Assembly: GCA_947166385.1 (NCBI GenBank) | Contig: CAMVEB010000006.1 | Coordinates: forward strand, 1 to 64,000 | Reading direction: 5' to 3' | Length of the DNA: 64,000 nt | DNA from: an uncultured Clostridia bacterium | GTDB lineage: Bacteria; Bacillota; Clostridia; Christensenellales; Aristaeellaceae | In this document: one piece after another, positions 28,207 to 36,573 of the stretch | Layout: each line of letters begins with the position of its first letter | How positions within the stretch are numbered: position 1 is the stretch's first letter | Program-made: the position numbers and the translations under genes | Notes under the pieces: generated by a model | Databases searched by the model: none | The model's input: only the letters and a program-made list of their open reading frames with translations | What the model was told of the DNA's origin: nothing

Positions 28207-30198
28207 ATGCGCAGAGGACTGTCCCTGCTGGCGGCACTGGCGCTGATGATGACGGCATGCGCCGCGGCGGGAGAAGAGATTCTGACGGTGGATCCGGAGG
28301 ACGTGATTCATGAAATCAGCCCGACCCTTTACGGCCTTTTTTTTGAGGACATCAATCACGGGGCGGACGGGGGCCTGTACGCGGAGCTGCTGCGGAACCG
28401 ATCCTTTGAGTATGAACAGCTGATGAACCCGGCACGGCACCAGCATATGACCGGCTGGATTTTTGACGCGCTAAGCGGGGGCAGCGGAAAATCGGAGATC
28501 CGCACGGAGGACTCCCTGCACCCGAATAATCCAACATATGTCCGCCTGTACGCGGGGGCGGGGTATACCTTCCAGAACCTTGGATACGGGCAGAGCGATT
28601 TTCAGGGCGGCATTCCGCTGACAGCGGGAGAGACCTACGAGCTGTGCCTCTGGACCCGAGCGCCGGAAGCGGGGCCGGCCCCGCGGATGACCGCGCAGCT
28701 GACCACCCGGTCGGGGGCACTGCTGAGCGATGAGGCTGAGATAACCGCAGGCGGGGAATGGGCAAAGCAGACTGCAGTGATGACGGCGGAAAAGTACGCG
28801 GAGGATGCCTGCCTGACCTTCCGTGTTGCGGAGGACTGCACTGTGGACATCGACATGGCCTCGCTGATGCCGACGGACCGGATCGGCGCAGACTGGCCCG
28901 GCGGCGGCCTGCGGCGGGACCTGGTGGAGGCGCTGGCAGAGCTGAAGCCGCGGTTTTTGCGGTTTCCGGGCGGATGCGTGACGGAGGGATCCTGGACATG
29001 GGACAACCTTTACCGGTGGAAGGACACGATCGGGCCTGTGGAAGAACGGAAGGAAAACTGGAACACCTGGGGCTACATGCAGAGTTATGGGATCGGGTTC
29101 TATGAATATTTCCGCCTGTGCGAGGAAATCGGCGCGCTGCCGCTGCCGGTGGTAGGCAGCGGAGTGCTGTGCCAGGCCCGGGAGCCGGCGGAGCCGCCCA
29201 TGAATGACGAGGAACTGGAAAGATGGACACAGGATATTCTGGATCTGCTTGAATTCGCGCTGGGCACTCCGGAAACACCCTGGGGAGCGAAACGGGCGGA
29301 AATGGGGCATCCGGAACCCTTTGATCTCCGGTTCCTGGCCATCGGGAACGAGAACTGGGCAAATATTTATTTTGACCGGTATGAAAAAATCCGGAACCGG
29401 GTCAAGGAAGTCCGCCCGGAGATTACCTGTATTGTCGCAAACGGGCCGGTGGCGGAGGGCAGCCTCTATTATTCGGGCAGGAGCGCGATTCTCAGCCGCT
29501 TCCCGGAGGATGTGGCGGATGAACACTACTATATGGAAAGCGGCTGGTTCCTGAAGAACACCCATCGCTATGATCTCTATCCCCGGGAAACAAAAATCTT
29601 TCTGGGTGAATACGCGGCACACGAGCCTGCCGCGGGAGGAAGACGGCCCAACAATCTGTACAGCGCGCTGTGTGAAGCGGCTTATCTGACCGGCATAGAA
29701 CGCAACAGCGATTTGATTGTGATGTCCTGTTACGCGCCGCTGCTGGCTCGAATGGGTCAGGATCAATGGACGCCGGACCTGATCTGGTTTGACGGCAGAA
29801 GGGTGGTTCGCACCCCCAACTATTATATCCAGAAGATGTTTTCTTCGTCCCTGGGCGATAAACTGATTCGCAGTGTCATGACGGATGACAGGGGAGAAAC
29901 GGTGAAGGATGAGGGTGCCGGACTGTATCATACCGCATCCGTAACAGATGACGGCACGGTATATGTGAAGCTGGTGAACGTGTCCGGAAAAGAGAAAAAG
30001 ATCAACATACGGGTTTCAGGCCGGGAAGCGGAAAGCGGGACGAAGGGAACGCTTCTGATGCTGGCGGGGGAAAGACTGGCCGTGAACAGTGCGGACAAAG
30101 AGAGAATTACCCCGGTGGGGACAGAGATCGTATTTACCGGCGGGAATGCGAAAGTGACTCTGCCCGGCTACAGCGCTGCCGTGGTCACACTGCCGTAA
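28207..30198 (+). CDS. Secreted GH51 alpha-L-arabinofuranosidase with CBM4/9-like insert
   Basis: The protein is 663 residues from the ATG at 28207, chosen because GGGGAGGAAG precedes it and a signal peptide follows (A-L-A-L-M-M-T-A-C-A-A-A-G-E-E). The lone Cys could be a lipobox, although A-A-A-G/E also allows signal peptidase I. A GH51 barrel start (L-Y-G-L-F-F-E-D-I-N-H near 40) is interrupted by a beta-sandwich of CBM4/9 type (about 85-215), the usual layout of extracellular bacterial GH51 enzymes. The acid/base is E382 in I-G-N-E-N-W and the nucleophile is E468 in L-G-E-Y-A. It removes arabinose from polymers outside the cell. The long in-frame extension back to 28114 has no start signal. 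Confidence 0.92.
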   Translation: MRRGLSLLAALALMMTACAAAGEEILTVDPEDVIHEISPTLYGLFFEDINHGADGGLYAELLRNRSFEYEQLMNPARHQHMTGWIFDALSGGSGKSEIRTEDSLHPNNPTYVRLYAGAGYTFQNLGYGQSDFQGGIPLTAGETYELCLWTRAPEAGPAPRMTAQLTTRSGALLSDEAEITAGGEWAKQTAVMTAEKYAEDACLTFRVAEDCTVDIDMASLMPTDRIGADWPGGGLRRDLVEALAELKPRFLRFPGGCVTEGSWTWDNLYRWKDTIGPVEERKENWNTWGYMQSYGIGFYEYFRLCEEIGALPLPVVGSGVLCQAREPAEPPMNDEELERWTQDILDLLEFALGTPETPWGAKRAEMGHPEPFDLRFLAIGNENWANIYFDRYEKIRNRVKEVRPEITCIVANGPVAEGSLYYSGRSAILSRFPEDVADEHYYMESGWFLKNTHRYDLYPRETKIFLGEYAAHEPAAGGRRPNNLYSALCEAAYLTGIERNSDLIVMSCYAPLLARMGQDQWTPDLIWFDGRRVVRTPNYYIQKMFSSSLGDKLIRSVMTDDRGETVKDEGAGLYHTASVTDDGTVYVKLVNVSGKEKKINIRVSGREAESGTKGTLLMLAGERLAVNSADKERITPVGTEIVFTGGNAKVTLPGYSAAVVTLP

Positions 30199-30224
30199 AG
30201 GAACAGAACAGAGGGGAGAACCGT

Positions 30225-31181
30225 ATGCAGCATTATTTGTTTGTCCATTTCAGGGAAACCACAACCCCGGACGGGGAGCAGGTATATTTTTCCGTGAGCC
30301 GGGATGCATTCACCTGGGAAGCGCTGAACGGCGGAAGACCGGTATTGTGGGCGTATTACGGGGATCATGGGGTGAGGGACATGACGGTGGTTCGTGATCC
30401 CGCCAGAAGCAGGATTCATATATTTGCTACGGACCTGAGCCTGGCGTACGGAATGCGCGGAAAATACAATCACTCCTGGGAAAATATTATTACCCACGGG
30501 AGCAGAGACCTGGCACACTGGGTTTCAGATGACCTGATCCACTGGTCGGAGGAGGAAATGTTTTCCGTCGGAGAAGACGGTATTGGCTGCGTCTGGGCGC
30601 CGGATGTGCTGTATGACGCCGAGCATGGGGATTTTATCCTGCACTGGTCATCCCCGGTTTTGGCGAAGGGCAAAAAGAAAATGGCCATCTGGTACAGACG
30701 CACCGGGGATTTCGCTTCATGGTCGGAGCCGGAGCTTCTGTGGCAGAAGGAAGACGCGGGGGTGATCGATTCCGCAATGTATGAAGAAAAGGGAAAGTAT
30801 TACCTTTTTGTGAAGAGTGATCATCATCCCAGCAGGGTCATCCTGCTCCGGGCCCCCCACGCCACAGGCCCTTTTGAGCGGGTTTCTGCCTTTGATGACG
30901 CCATGAAAGGAGTTGCTGACGGAGTGTACGAGGCGCCGACCGCTGTACGTACGGAGGATGGCAAATGGTGCCTTTTCCTGGACTATTATGGAGTTCAAGG
31001 CGCGGGGCAGGGATATGTTCCCTTCGTTGCGGAAAGCCTGGAAAGCGGGAGATTTGTCCGCAGCGACGTTCAATTCTCTTTCCCATTCGGCTTCAAACAC
31101 GGAACGATTCTTCCGATTTCACAGCAGGAATATGAACGCATGAAAGCGCACGACTGGTCCGAGGTCCCGGACAGACGATAA
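30225..31181 (+). CDS. GH43-like five-bladed propeller glycosidase, cytoplasmic
   Basis: The 318-residue protein has a beta-fructosidase/arabinosidase-type propeller: V-R-D-M-T-V near 48, W-A-P-D-V near 124 and Y-E-A-P near 236, typical of GH43-like enzymes, with no signal peptide. GGGGAGAACC precedes the ATG. It closes the arabinan cluster 26 bp after the secreted GH51 and probably acts on imported products. Subfamily and substrate cannot be assigned. It converges on the MATE gene with a 51-bp gap that holds no clear terminator. Confidence 0.75.
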   Translation: MQHYLFVHFRETTTPDGEQVYFSVSRDAFTWEALNGGRPVLWAYYGDHGVRDMTVVRDPARSRIHIFATDLSLAYGMRGKYNHSWENIITHGSRDLAHWVSDDLIHWSEEEMFSVGEDGIGCVWAPDVLYDAEHGDFILHWSSPVLAKGKKKMAIWYRRTGDFASWSEPELLWQKEDAGVIDSAMYEEKGKYYLFVKSDHHPSRVILLRAPHATGPFERVSAFDDAMKGVADGVYEAPTAVRTEDGKWCLFLDYYGVQGAGQGYVPFVAESLESGRFVRSDVQFSFPFGFKHGTILPISQQEYERMKAHDWSEVPDRR

Positions 31182-31232
31182 AACACCACGCATGACACTC
31201 TATCGGATTTTTCCTTGCTGTTGTTCGTCAAA

Positions 31233-32579
31233 TTATTGGACGATCATTTTCAGTCTCCGGTAACAACCTGTCATCAGGAAGATACCCGCACCGATCCAGG
31301 CGGCTATTTCCGCCAGATAAACGCCCCAATACCCGATCACCGTCGGAAGCAGCAGCGCCGCGCCGATACGAAGCGCGAGCTCCGCAAAACCAGAAACCAT
31401 AGGGATAACCGTATCCCCAAGGCCTTGAAGCGTTGTTCGGTAAATAAACAAAAGATAGAGCATCGGAAGTCCTGCTGCCATAATCCTGAGAAAATCATAG
31501 CCGAAACCCATGACCTGATCAGAAACACCTGCTTCCTCACGAATAAACAGAGACAAAAGCGGTTTACCGAAGAATACCATGATCAAACCAATCGATACGG
31601 CAAGCAAAAAACCGATCTGAGCTGACCGCCGAAGCCCCTCTCTCACCCGATCAATTTTTCCTGCGCCAAAGTTCTGCCCGGTGAATGTTCCGGCCGCGTT
31701 TCCGAGGGCGGTACCCGCAATTTCGATCACCCCCTGGAATCGCGCGGCAGCGTTATATCCAGCCATGAAGACAAAGCCAAAGGCGTTAACCACACCCTGC
31801 AGTATCAGGCCTCCCAGCGAAATAATCAGATTCTGGAAGGCAATCGGGAATCCAAGCCGTACGAGTTTTCGGATCACTTTTTTGTCGGGGCGGTAATCCT
31901 TTTTTTCAGGTTTCAGCTGCGGTATTTTCAACACTGCCCTGAAACAAATCACAGCGGAAACAACCTGAGCAAGCACTGTTGCATAGGCGCCGCCGTTTGT
32001 TCCCATTCCGAGCGAACCGACAAACCACCAGTCGAGGGCAATGTTCACCGTTGTTGCGCATGCCAAAGCAATCAGCGGAACTCTGCTGTTACCCAGGGCA
32101 TGCAGAAAACCGCTGAATATATTTACACACATAACGACCGGAAGCCCGGCGTAAATAATCCTGAGATAGTTTTCCGTCATTCTGATCGTTTCGTTAGGGG
32201 AATTCATCCACACCAGAACAGGATGCAGCAGAAACTGACTGGCGAACTCCAGGAGGATCGTCGCCGCAACGGAAATAAGATAACTTTGAGCTACGCTTCT
32301 TTTCAGATCCGCAAATCGTTTCCCGCCGTAGCACTGCGCCGCGTGAATGGAATAGCCTTGAGCCAGCCCCATTGGGATCGAGAGCACTGCCCAGTCAAGC
32401 CATCCGGAGGCTGAAACAGCTGTAAGCGCGGTTACGCCAAGCAACCGACCAATAATCAGCGAATCGACCAGGCTGTATAATTGCTGAAGCATATTACCGG
32501 CAAGAATCGGAAGTGCGAAGATCAGAATCAGTTTCACAGGATTGCCGGCTGTCATATCCTTTGTTTGAACCAAAGCCAT
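31233..32579 (-). CDS. MATE family efflux transporter
   Basis: The 448-residue protein has about twelve membrane helices in two related halves and the MATE features N-M-L-Q-Q-L-Y-S near 30 and G-x-A-x-A in the middle. It exports drugs or metabolites in exchange for Na+ or H+. GAGAGG precedes the ATG at 32579. Its substrate is unknown, and it is unrelated in function to its convergent neighbour. Confidence 0.92.
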   Translation of the reverse strand: MALVQTKDMTAGNPVKLILIFALPILAGNMLQQLYSLVDSLIIGRLLGVTALTAVSASGWLDWAVLSIPMGLAQGYSIHAAQCYGGKRFADLKRSVAQSYLISVAATILLEFASQFLLHPVLVWMNSPNETIRMTENYLRIIYAGLPVVMCVNIFSGFLHALGNSRVPLIALACATTVNIALDWWFVGSLGMGTNGGAYATVLAQVVSAVICFRAVLKIPQLKPEKKDYRPDKKVIRKLVRLGFPIAFQNLIISLGGLILQGVVNAFGFVFMAGYNAAARFQGVIEIAGTALGNAAGTFTGQNFGAGKIDRVREGLRRSAQIGFLLAVSIGLIMVFFGKPLLSLFIREEAGVSDQVMGFGYDFLRIMAAGLPMLYLLFIYRTTLQGLGDTVIPMVSGFAELALRIGAALLLPTVIGYWGVYLAEIAAWIGAGIFLMTGCYRRLKMIVQ

Positions 32580-32639
32580 TAACCTCTCAAAAACAGAATA
32601 TTACAAAAATCCTTTTCCTGTCAGCAATGTACAGCGATA

Positions 32640-34085
32640 CTATCCCTGTTCAATGCTAAGGCAATATTCTTTCATCATGCCATGAGCGCCGAAGATTTTC
32701 CAACTTCCGGCTCCAAGACGCTGCAGGACAGCATTGCGTTCTGCTGTGCACAGCAGAGGATCTGTGTCCACAGAGGTCATCAGTACCGGCGCATATTTAT
32801 TGTAGGCAGCCTGCTCCCGGGTCATTCCATGCACGTTGACATAAATATCGCCCGTGAAAGCTATATGATGATTATAATCAATCAAGACGGTTTCCCCGGG
32901 CAAATGACCGCCTTTGCCCTGGTATACTTCGAAATGCATTTCTCCGAAATCAAAGAATCCCATCTGTTCCAGCGGCTCGGTTTGCTCGCTCGCTGTATCC
33001 CACAAGGCTTTGACTTTCCATGGGTCTGGCGGGAGGTAGAATGTCAGAGCTTTGCAGATGTTCACATACGGTCTGTGCAGCAGATTTTGTTCCCGGTATC
33101 CGTTCTCTCCTTTGTGTTCCAGCTCAAAACAATCCTTTGTTTTTCTGCTCGTCAGGATTTCATCAAACAGTGGCAGCAATCCGCAGTGATCTACGTCCGC
33201 ATGCGTGACAAAGATCCGTTTTTTCATCTGATCATATTCAGGGATGAGATCGCGGAACAGTTTCAGCATTTCGTTCCGGTACAGCGCATACCCACTGTCA
33301 ACAAACAGCGTTTCCCCGCCGCTGCGGAGGATTGCCGTATTGCTGCCGCAGGGCGGCTCAATCAGAACAACCTCTGTGTTTTCCGTAATCTGATGCCTGG
33401 ATATCCGGGGAACAAAAGCCTCTCCGCGGCATACGGAAAGCAGTTCCGCGAATCGGCTGATGCTTTCGAATGTCTTAAAGGGCGAAAGACCGTTTTCATC
33501 CAGCAGCTGCATGACCATATTGGTGTTGACAAGCAGGTCATCCCGTTTTTCCTCCGGAAGTTGAATCAAGCGCATCAGCCCTGAAACAAAAGACTGGTAA
33601 AAAATACTGTTATCAAACACCCTCTCTGAATGATTGTAATCAAGTACCCGCACAGGACAAAGTTCCTGTGCTTCCTCAAGGAATGATTTCAGGACCTCTT
33701 CGTTTTCCATGAACAAGCCCATTTTAAAAGCCTGATAAGACGATCCGTTTTCCTGGGAGCTGATATATGAGATATTCAGCCGGAATCGGTCAATCAGTTT
33801 CAATACTTCCGTTACGCTGCCGGGAGTATCCCTGAGCATAAACTCAAGAAGCACAATGCTGTTTTCATTTTTGTCAGTTAGCAAATACCCGATCTTCCTC
33901 AGTTCGCTGTCTGCTTTTTCCAGCTGCTCCTTATCACCGTCTGCGTCAATAAACAGCGTGTGGGAATCAATAGCCTTGTTATAGCTTACACGGGTAATGT
34001 TGACTCCCAACGAGGCAAAGCATTCGCTTGCCTTCAGGAAAGCTCCGATATCGTCCGGCATCGTTGTGATATATGTCTTCTTCAC
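32640..34085 (-). CDS. Tandem ACT domains fused to a metallo-beta-lactamase-fold hydrolase
   Basis: From the GTG at 34085 the 481-residue protein has two N-terminal ACT domains (about 1-70 and 78-150; D-D-I-G-A-F and D-T-P-G-S-V are the ligand-loop positions), a helical spacer, and a metallo-beta-lactamase fold (about 240-470) with the metal motif T-H-A-D-V-D-H. ACT domains bind small ligands, often amino acids, so a ligand-controlled hydrolase is likely. The open frame starts at 34133, but that stretch overlaps an esterase fragment; AGGAGG lies 13 bases before 34085. The gene and the MATE gene lie in the same direction 60 bp apart. The substrate is unknown. Confidence 0.75.
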   Translation of the reverse strand: MKKTYITTMPDDIGAFLKASECFASLGVNITRVSYNKAIDSHTLFIDADGDKEQLEKADSELRKIGYLLTDKNENSIVLLEFMLRDTPGSVTEVLKLIDRFRLNISYISSQENGSSYQAFKMGLFMENEEVLKSFLEEAQELCPVRVLDYNHSERVFDNSIFYQSFVSGLMRLIQLPEEKRDDLLVNTNMVMQLLDENGLSPFKTFESISRFAELLSVCRGEAFVPRISRHQITENTEVVLIEPPCGSNTAILRSGGETLFVDSGYALYRNEMLKLFRDLIPEYDQMKKRIFVTHADVDHCGLLPLFDEILTSRKTKDCFELEHKGENGYREQNLLHRPYVNICKALTFYLPPDPWKVKALWDTASEQTEPLEQMGFFDFGEMHFEVYQGKGGHLPGETVLIDYNHHIAFTGDIYVNVHGMTREQAAYNKYAPVLMTSVDTDPLLCTAERNAVLQRLGAGSWKIFGAHGMMKEYCLSIEQG

Positions 34086-34120
34086 TGGCCTGTATGATCC
34101 TCCTGCGCCGAATGATTTGT

Positions 34121-34350
34121 TTAACCAACGCACAATTGCTGTAATGATTCATACCAGCGGATAGCTCTTTCCGGCCATCCTGCCATACACATTCCAGATC
34201 CATCCGCAAAACCATGCCCGCCCTCAGTTCCGACTTCAAGCCTGCAGGGAATAGAAAGCTTTTCCAGAACAGATGCCAGCATTCGGGAATGATCCGGACT
34301 GACCAATTCATCATCTGCCGCTAAAAACAAAGCGATAGGCCAATCATACC
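34121..34350 (-). pseudogene. Alpha/beta hydrolase (esterase), C-terminal fragment
   Basis: The frame encodes the last 70 or so residues of an alpha/beta hydrolase of the carboxylesterase/acyl-aminoacyl peptidase type: A-A-D-D-E-L-V-S-P-D-H with the acid Asp, then G-G-H-G-F with the catalytic His. The Ser-containing N-terminal two thirds are missing; upstream sequence is the TnpV remnant. It is a relic. Confidence 0.7.
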
Positions 34351-34366
34351 ACAGGAGGGCTTGAAA

Positions 34367-34438
34367 ATGAAGAGTATCTTTGAACAGAACGGCGGAACCT
34401 ATAGAAACCCAGTAAACTCTCCTGGAGAAAAGAAATAA
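34367..34438 (+). pseudogene. TnpV transposon protein, N-terminal remnant
   Basis: AGGAGG is followed by an ATG encoding M-K-S-I-F-E-Q-N-G-G-T-Y-R, the conserved beginning of TnpV proteins carried by Tn4451-like and other mobilisable elements of Clostridia. The match ends after 13 residues and the frame stops after 23 codons. It marks the scar of a departed or deleted element. Confidence 0.6.
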
Positions 34439-34440
34439 GA

Positions 34441-34536
34441 ATGCGTGATCTGGAGACAGAACTTAAGGATGTGCTTCTTGAGATGACAGCAGTTAAAGGT
34501 GTGGAAGAAGCTATAAAAAGAATGGAAGACAATTGA
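34441..34536 (+). CDS. Possible 31-residue ORF after the TnpV remnant
   Basis: An ATG two bases after the TnpV stop opens a 31-codon frame rich in E, K and L with predicted amphipathic helix character. GGAGAA lies upstream. I recognise no family. It may be the tail of the same lost element. Confidence 0.25.
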   Translation: MRDLETELKDVLLEMTAVKGVEEAIKRMEDN

Positions 34537-34615
34537 TTTGCCGTCCGCCAACAAGGCGAGCGACAAGGGAAAATAAAACAACAGTGAGTAGATATGGAAA
34601 AGGCAACTGTGAAGC

Positions 34616-34645
34616 TGATAGGATTGATAGGATTTGATAGGATTT
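34616..34645 (+). repeat. Three tandem copies of TGATAGGATT
   Basis: A 9-10-bp unit is repeated three times in a row, ending in a T run. It lies 110 bp before the double-glycine peptide gene. It may be a slippage-prone or regulatory tract. Confidence 0.6.
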
Positions 34646-34755
34646 TTTTGTTTCAAACGCTGCCACCCCTCCCGAAAGAACGTATCAAATCATGCAGTCG
34701 TGATCAGCGCCTGCAGCAATAAAAGATGATTTGGATCTGAAAGGAGATCTTGAAT

Positions 34756-35004
34756 ATGAGCACGATGAATATACATGAAATGACCGAGGAAGAAATGAAT
34801 AACATGGACGGCGGCATGAGTCCTTTGTCCGTAAGTGCCGATGATAATTGTCCTGTATACGGCAGTTCTCATCATTACAAGGCCACTGGCGAATCCCGCA
34901 AGACGGACGCCTGGTTCTACAAAACGGAGGAGCACTACAAGTGCGCCTGCGGCAAGGGTTACTGGGAAGCCGGTTGTTTCTGCATCCGGAAATATGATAA
35001 CTAA
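34756..35004 (+). CDS. Double-glycine-leader peptide, cysteine-rich (bacteriocin/RiPP-like)
   Basis: The peptide has 82 residues. AAAGGAGAT eight bases upstream fixes the ATG at 34756; the TTG at 34750 is too close. The first 20 residues match a double-glycine leader as cut by C39 peptidase exporters: M at -12, E at -8, M at -7, M at -4, then G-G. The 62-residue core is polar and holds five cysteines (one near its start, then C-A-C and C-F-C near its end) and a His pair. Such products are bacteriocins, signalling peptides or modified-peptide precursors. No exporter or modification enzyme is encoded nearby, so the leader assignment is inferential; a small zinc-binding protein is the main alternative. 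Confidence 0.6.
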   Translation: MSTMNIHEMTEEEMNNMDGGMSPLSVSADDNCPVYGSSHHYKATGESRKTDAWFYKTEEHYKCACGKGYWEAGCFCIRKYDN

Positions 35005-35100
35005 TCTGGTATTCTTGCCGGGACAGACTGGAATGCACCCTACGGCACATACTGCCCGAAGGAATGCATTCGAATCAAAGACAACAGCTGCAGCCCATAG
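35005..35100 (+). other. In-frame cysteine-bearing extension after the peptide stop
   Basis: Directly after the TAA of the peptide gene the same frame continues for 31 codons to a TAG near 35100, with T-D-W-N-A-P-Y-G and C-P-K-E-C plus a further Cys. No start codon lies inside it. It may be the tail of a longer ancestral peptide cut by a stop mutation. From 35101 to 35221 I see nothing else. Confidence 0.35.
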
Positions 35101-35221
35101 GTGGTCTCCGTATTATTGTCGGACTGTCTGAATCCAGGACACTCGGAGGAGATATATAACACGTCGGAATCCTCGGGAACCCTTATTCTGCCTGCCTTTT
35201 ATGCAGTTGAGTATGCATCGT

Positions 35222-35482
35222 TCAGGAAGGCTCAGCAAAGGTTTTCTGGACTACCGCCAGATTGATGATATACGAGGAGAAAGCTTCGGAATAGTCATAA
35301 TTCCGGCCGATCACCATTTGCCCCGAAGTATACGCTCCCCAGCAGAAAGCCGCGCTGCATCTTGGCAGTCCGCCGATGCGTTCCACCGCGTTGACAGCCT
35401 GCAGTTGTTCCACAGTCAGGCCGGACGTTTCAGCCGCGCCTTCAAAAAACTGGTTGAGAACAGGAAGATCAGAAGGGATCAC
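35222..35482 (-). pseudogene. Ntn-hydrolase (choloylglycine/linear amide hydrolase-like), N-terminal fragment
   Basis: The GTG at 35482 overlaps the ATPase stop by 4 bp. The 86-residue frame ends shortly after C-S-A-A-F-C-W-G and G-R-N-Y-D-Y, the nucleophile-Cys region and the following strand of C45/C59-type linear amide hydrolases. Full members have 300 or more residues, so the rest is lost. An amide hydrolase beside this transporter mirrors the M20 amidohydrolase beside the paralogous transporter at 6.3-8.8 kb. Confidence 0.6.
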
Positions 35483-36573
35483 GCCTGCCTGATGCGCAAC
35501 ACCGCCTGGTTGTGGCGTTCCGCGTTTTCATCCCAGGTATAGGCCATGTCCGACACGGCGCTTTGCAGCACTTTCAGAGAAAGCTCGTCGCCCTGTTTGG
35601 TCACGTCATAAGCCGGACCGTTGTAGCGTACCGTCAGAACCGCGCTTTCCTCGGCTTCCGAATATTCGATCACAGCTTGAACGCTGGGCTGTTTCAGCAC
35701 AGGGATCAACACCTGCTGCACCAGTTCCTCGAAAGCCAAGTGGATACGGCTGGCCATCTTGTAGGGGATTTGATTCTTGTTGCAATACTGGTCGATTTCG
35801 CCCGCCATGCCTAAGAAGTCATAGTCTTTGTTTTCGATGTTCAGCTCCAGCACCTTGAGCTTTCGGATGAAGCGCCGGGTGTTTTCTTTTTGCGGATGGT
35901 CGAAAATCTGCTCCGGGGTGCCGTCCTCGTAGATGCCGCCCTCATCCATGAAGAATACACGGTTGGAAATCGCTCGGGCGAAGTTCATTTCGTGGGTCAC
36001 GATCATGAGCGTCTTGCCGGTTTTGGAAAGGTCGCGGATAACGGCCTGCACTTCGCCCACCATGGTGGGGTCCAAGGCGCTGGTGGGTTCGTCGAACAGA
36101 ATGATGTCCGGGTCCATAGCCAGGGTGCGGGCGATGGCGATGCGCTGCTTCTGGCCGCCGGACAATTCGTCCGGGTAGTTGAGCGCCTTTTCCGCCAGAC
36201 CCACCGTGCGCAGCAGGCGCATCCCTTCGTCATAGGCTTCCTGCTTGCTCTTTCCCAGCAAATCCATGGGAGCCAGCATGATGTTTTCGATCACCGTCAG
36301 ATGGCCGAACAGGTTAAAGGATTGAAACACCATGCCCATCTTCTGCCGCACCTTGCCCAAATCGCACTTGGGGTCGGTCACATCGGTTCCGTCCACCCAG
36401 ATATGGCCGTCTGTGGCTTTTTCCAGTTGGTTGATGCAGCGCAGCAGCGTGCTTTTCCCCGTTCCGGAGGGGCCGATGATGGAGATCACGTCCCCATCAT
36501 GGATTTCCACGGACACGTCCTTGAGCGGCGTAATGTTAGGATAGACCTTTTTGAGATGTTCGATTTTAATCAT
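35479..36573 (-). CDS. ABC transporter ATPase with degenerate kinase-like tail (paralogue)
   Basis: The 364-residue protein has a complete polar-amino-acid-class ATPase (G-P-S-G-T-G-K-S at 34-41, L-S-G-G-Q-K-Q-R at 137-144, D-E-P-T at 161-164) and a C-terminal domain of about 120 residues related to that of the 6328-7482 gene. Here the N-box reads E283-L-V-Q-Q287 and the D-box reads Y-N318-G319-P, so both ATP-contacting residues (Asn and Asp) are replaced; kinase activity is doubtful. The ATG at 36573 follows AGGGGGTG and overlaps the permease fusion by 8 bp, the same arrangement as in the first locus. Confidence 0.85.
   Translation of the reverse strand: MIKIEHLKKVYPNITPLKDVSVEIHDGDVISIIGPSGTGKSTLLRCINQLEKATDGHIWVDGTDVTDPKCDLGKVRQKMGMVFQSFNLFGHLTVIENIMLAPMDLLGKSKQEAYDEGMRLLRTVGLAEKALNYPDELSGGQKQRIAIARTLAMDPDIILFDEPTSALDPTMVGEVQAVIRDLSKTGKTLMIVTHEMNFARAISNRVFFMDEGGIYEDGTPEQIFDHPQKENTRRFIRKLKVLELNIENKDYDFLGMAGEIDQYCNKNQIPYKMASRIHLAFEELVQQVLIPVLKQPSVQAVIEYSEAEESAVLTVRYNGPAYDVTKQGDELSLKVLQSAVSDMAYTWDENAERHNQAVLRIRQA

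Noticed and set aside
34756..35004. Lanthipeptide precursor with local modification enzymes
   Set aside because: No LanM, LanB/C, radical SAM or C39 transporter gene lies within the window around it, so only the leader similarity is claimed.
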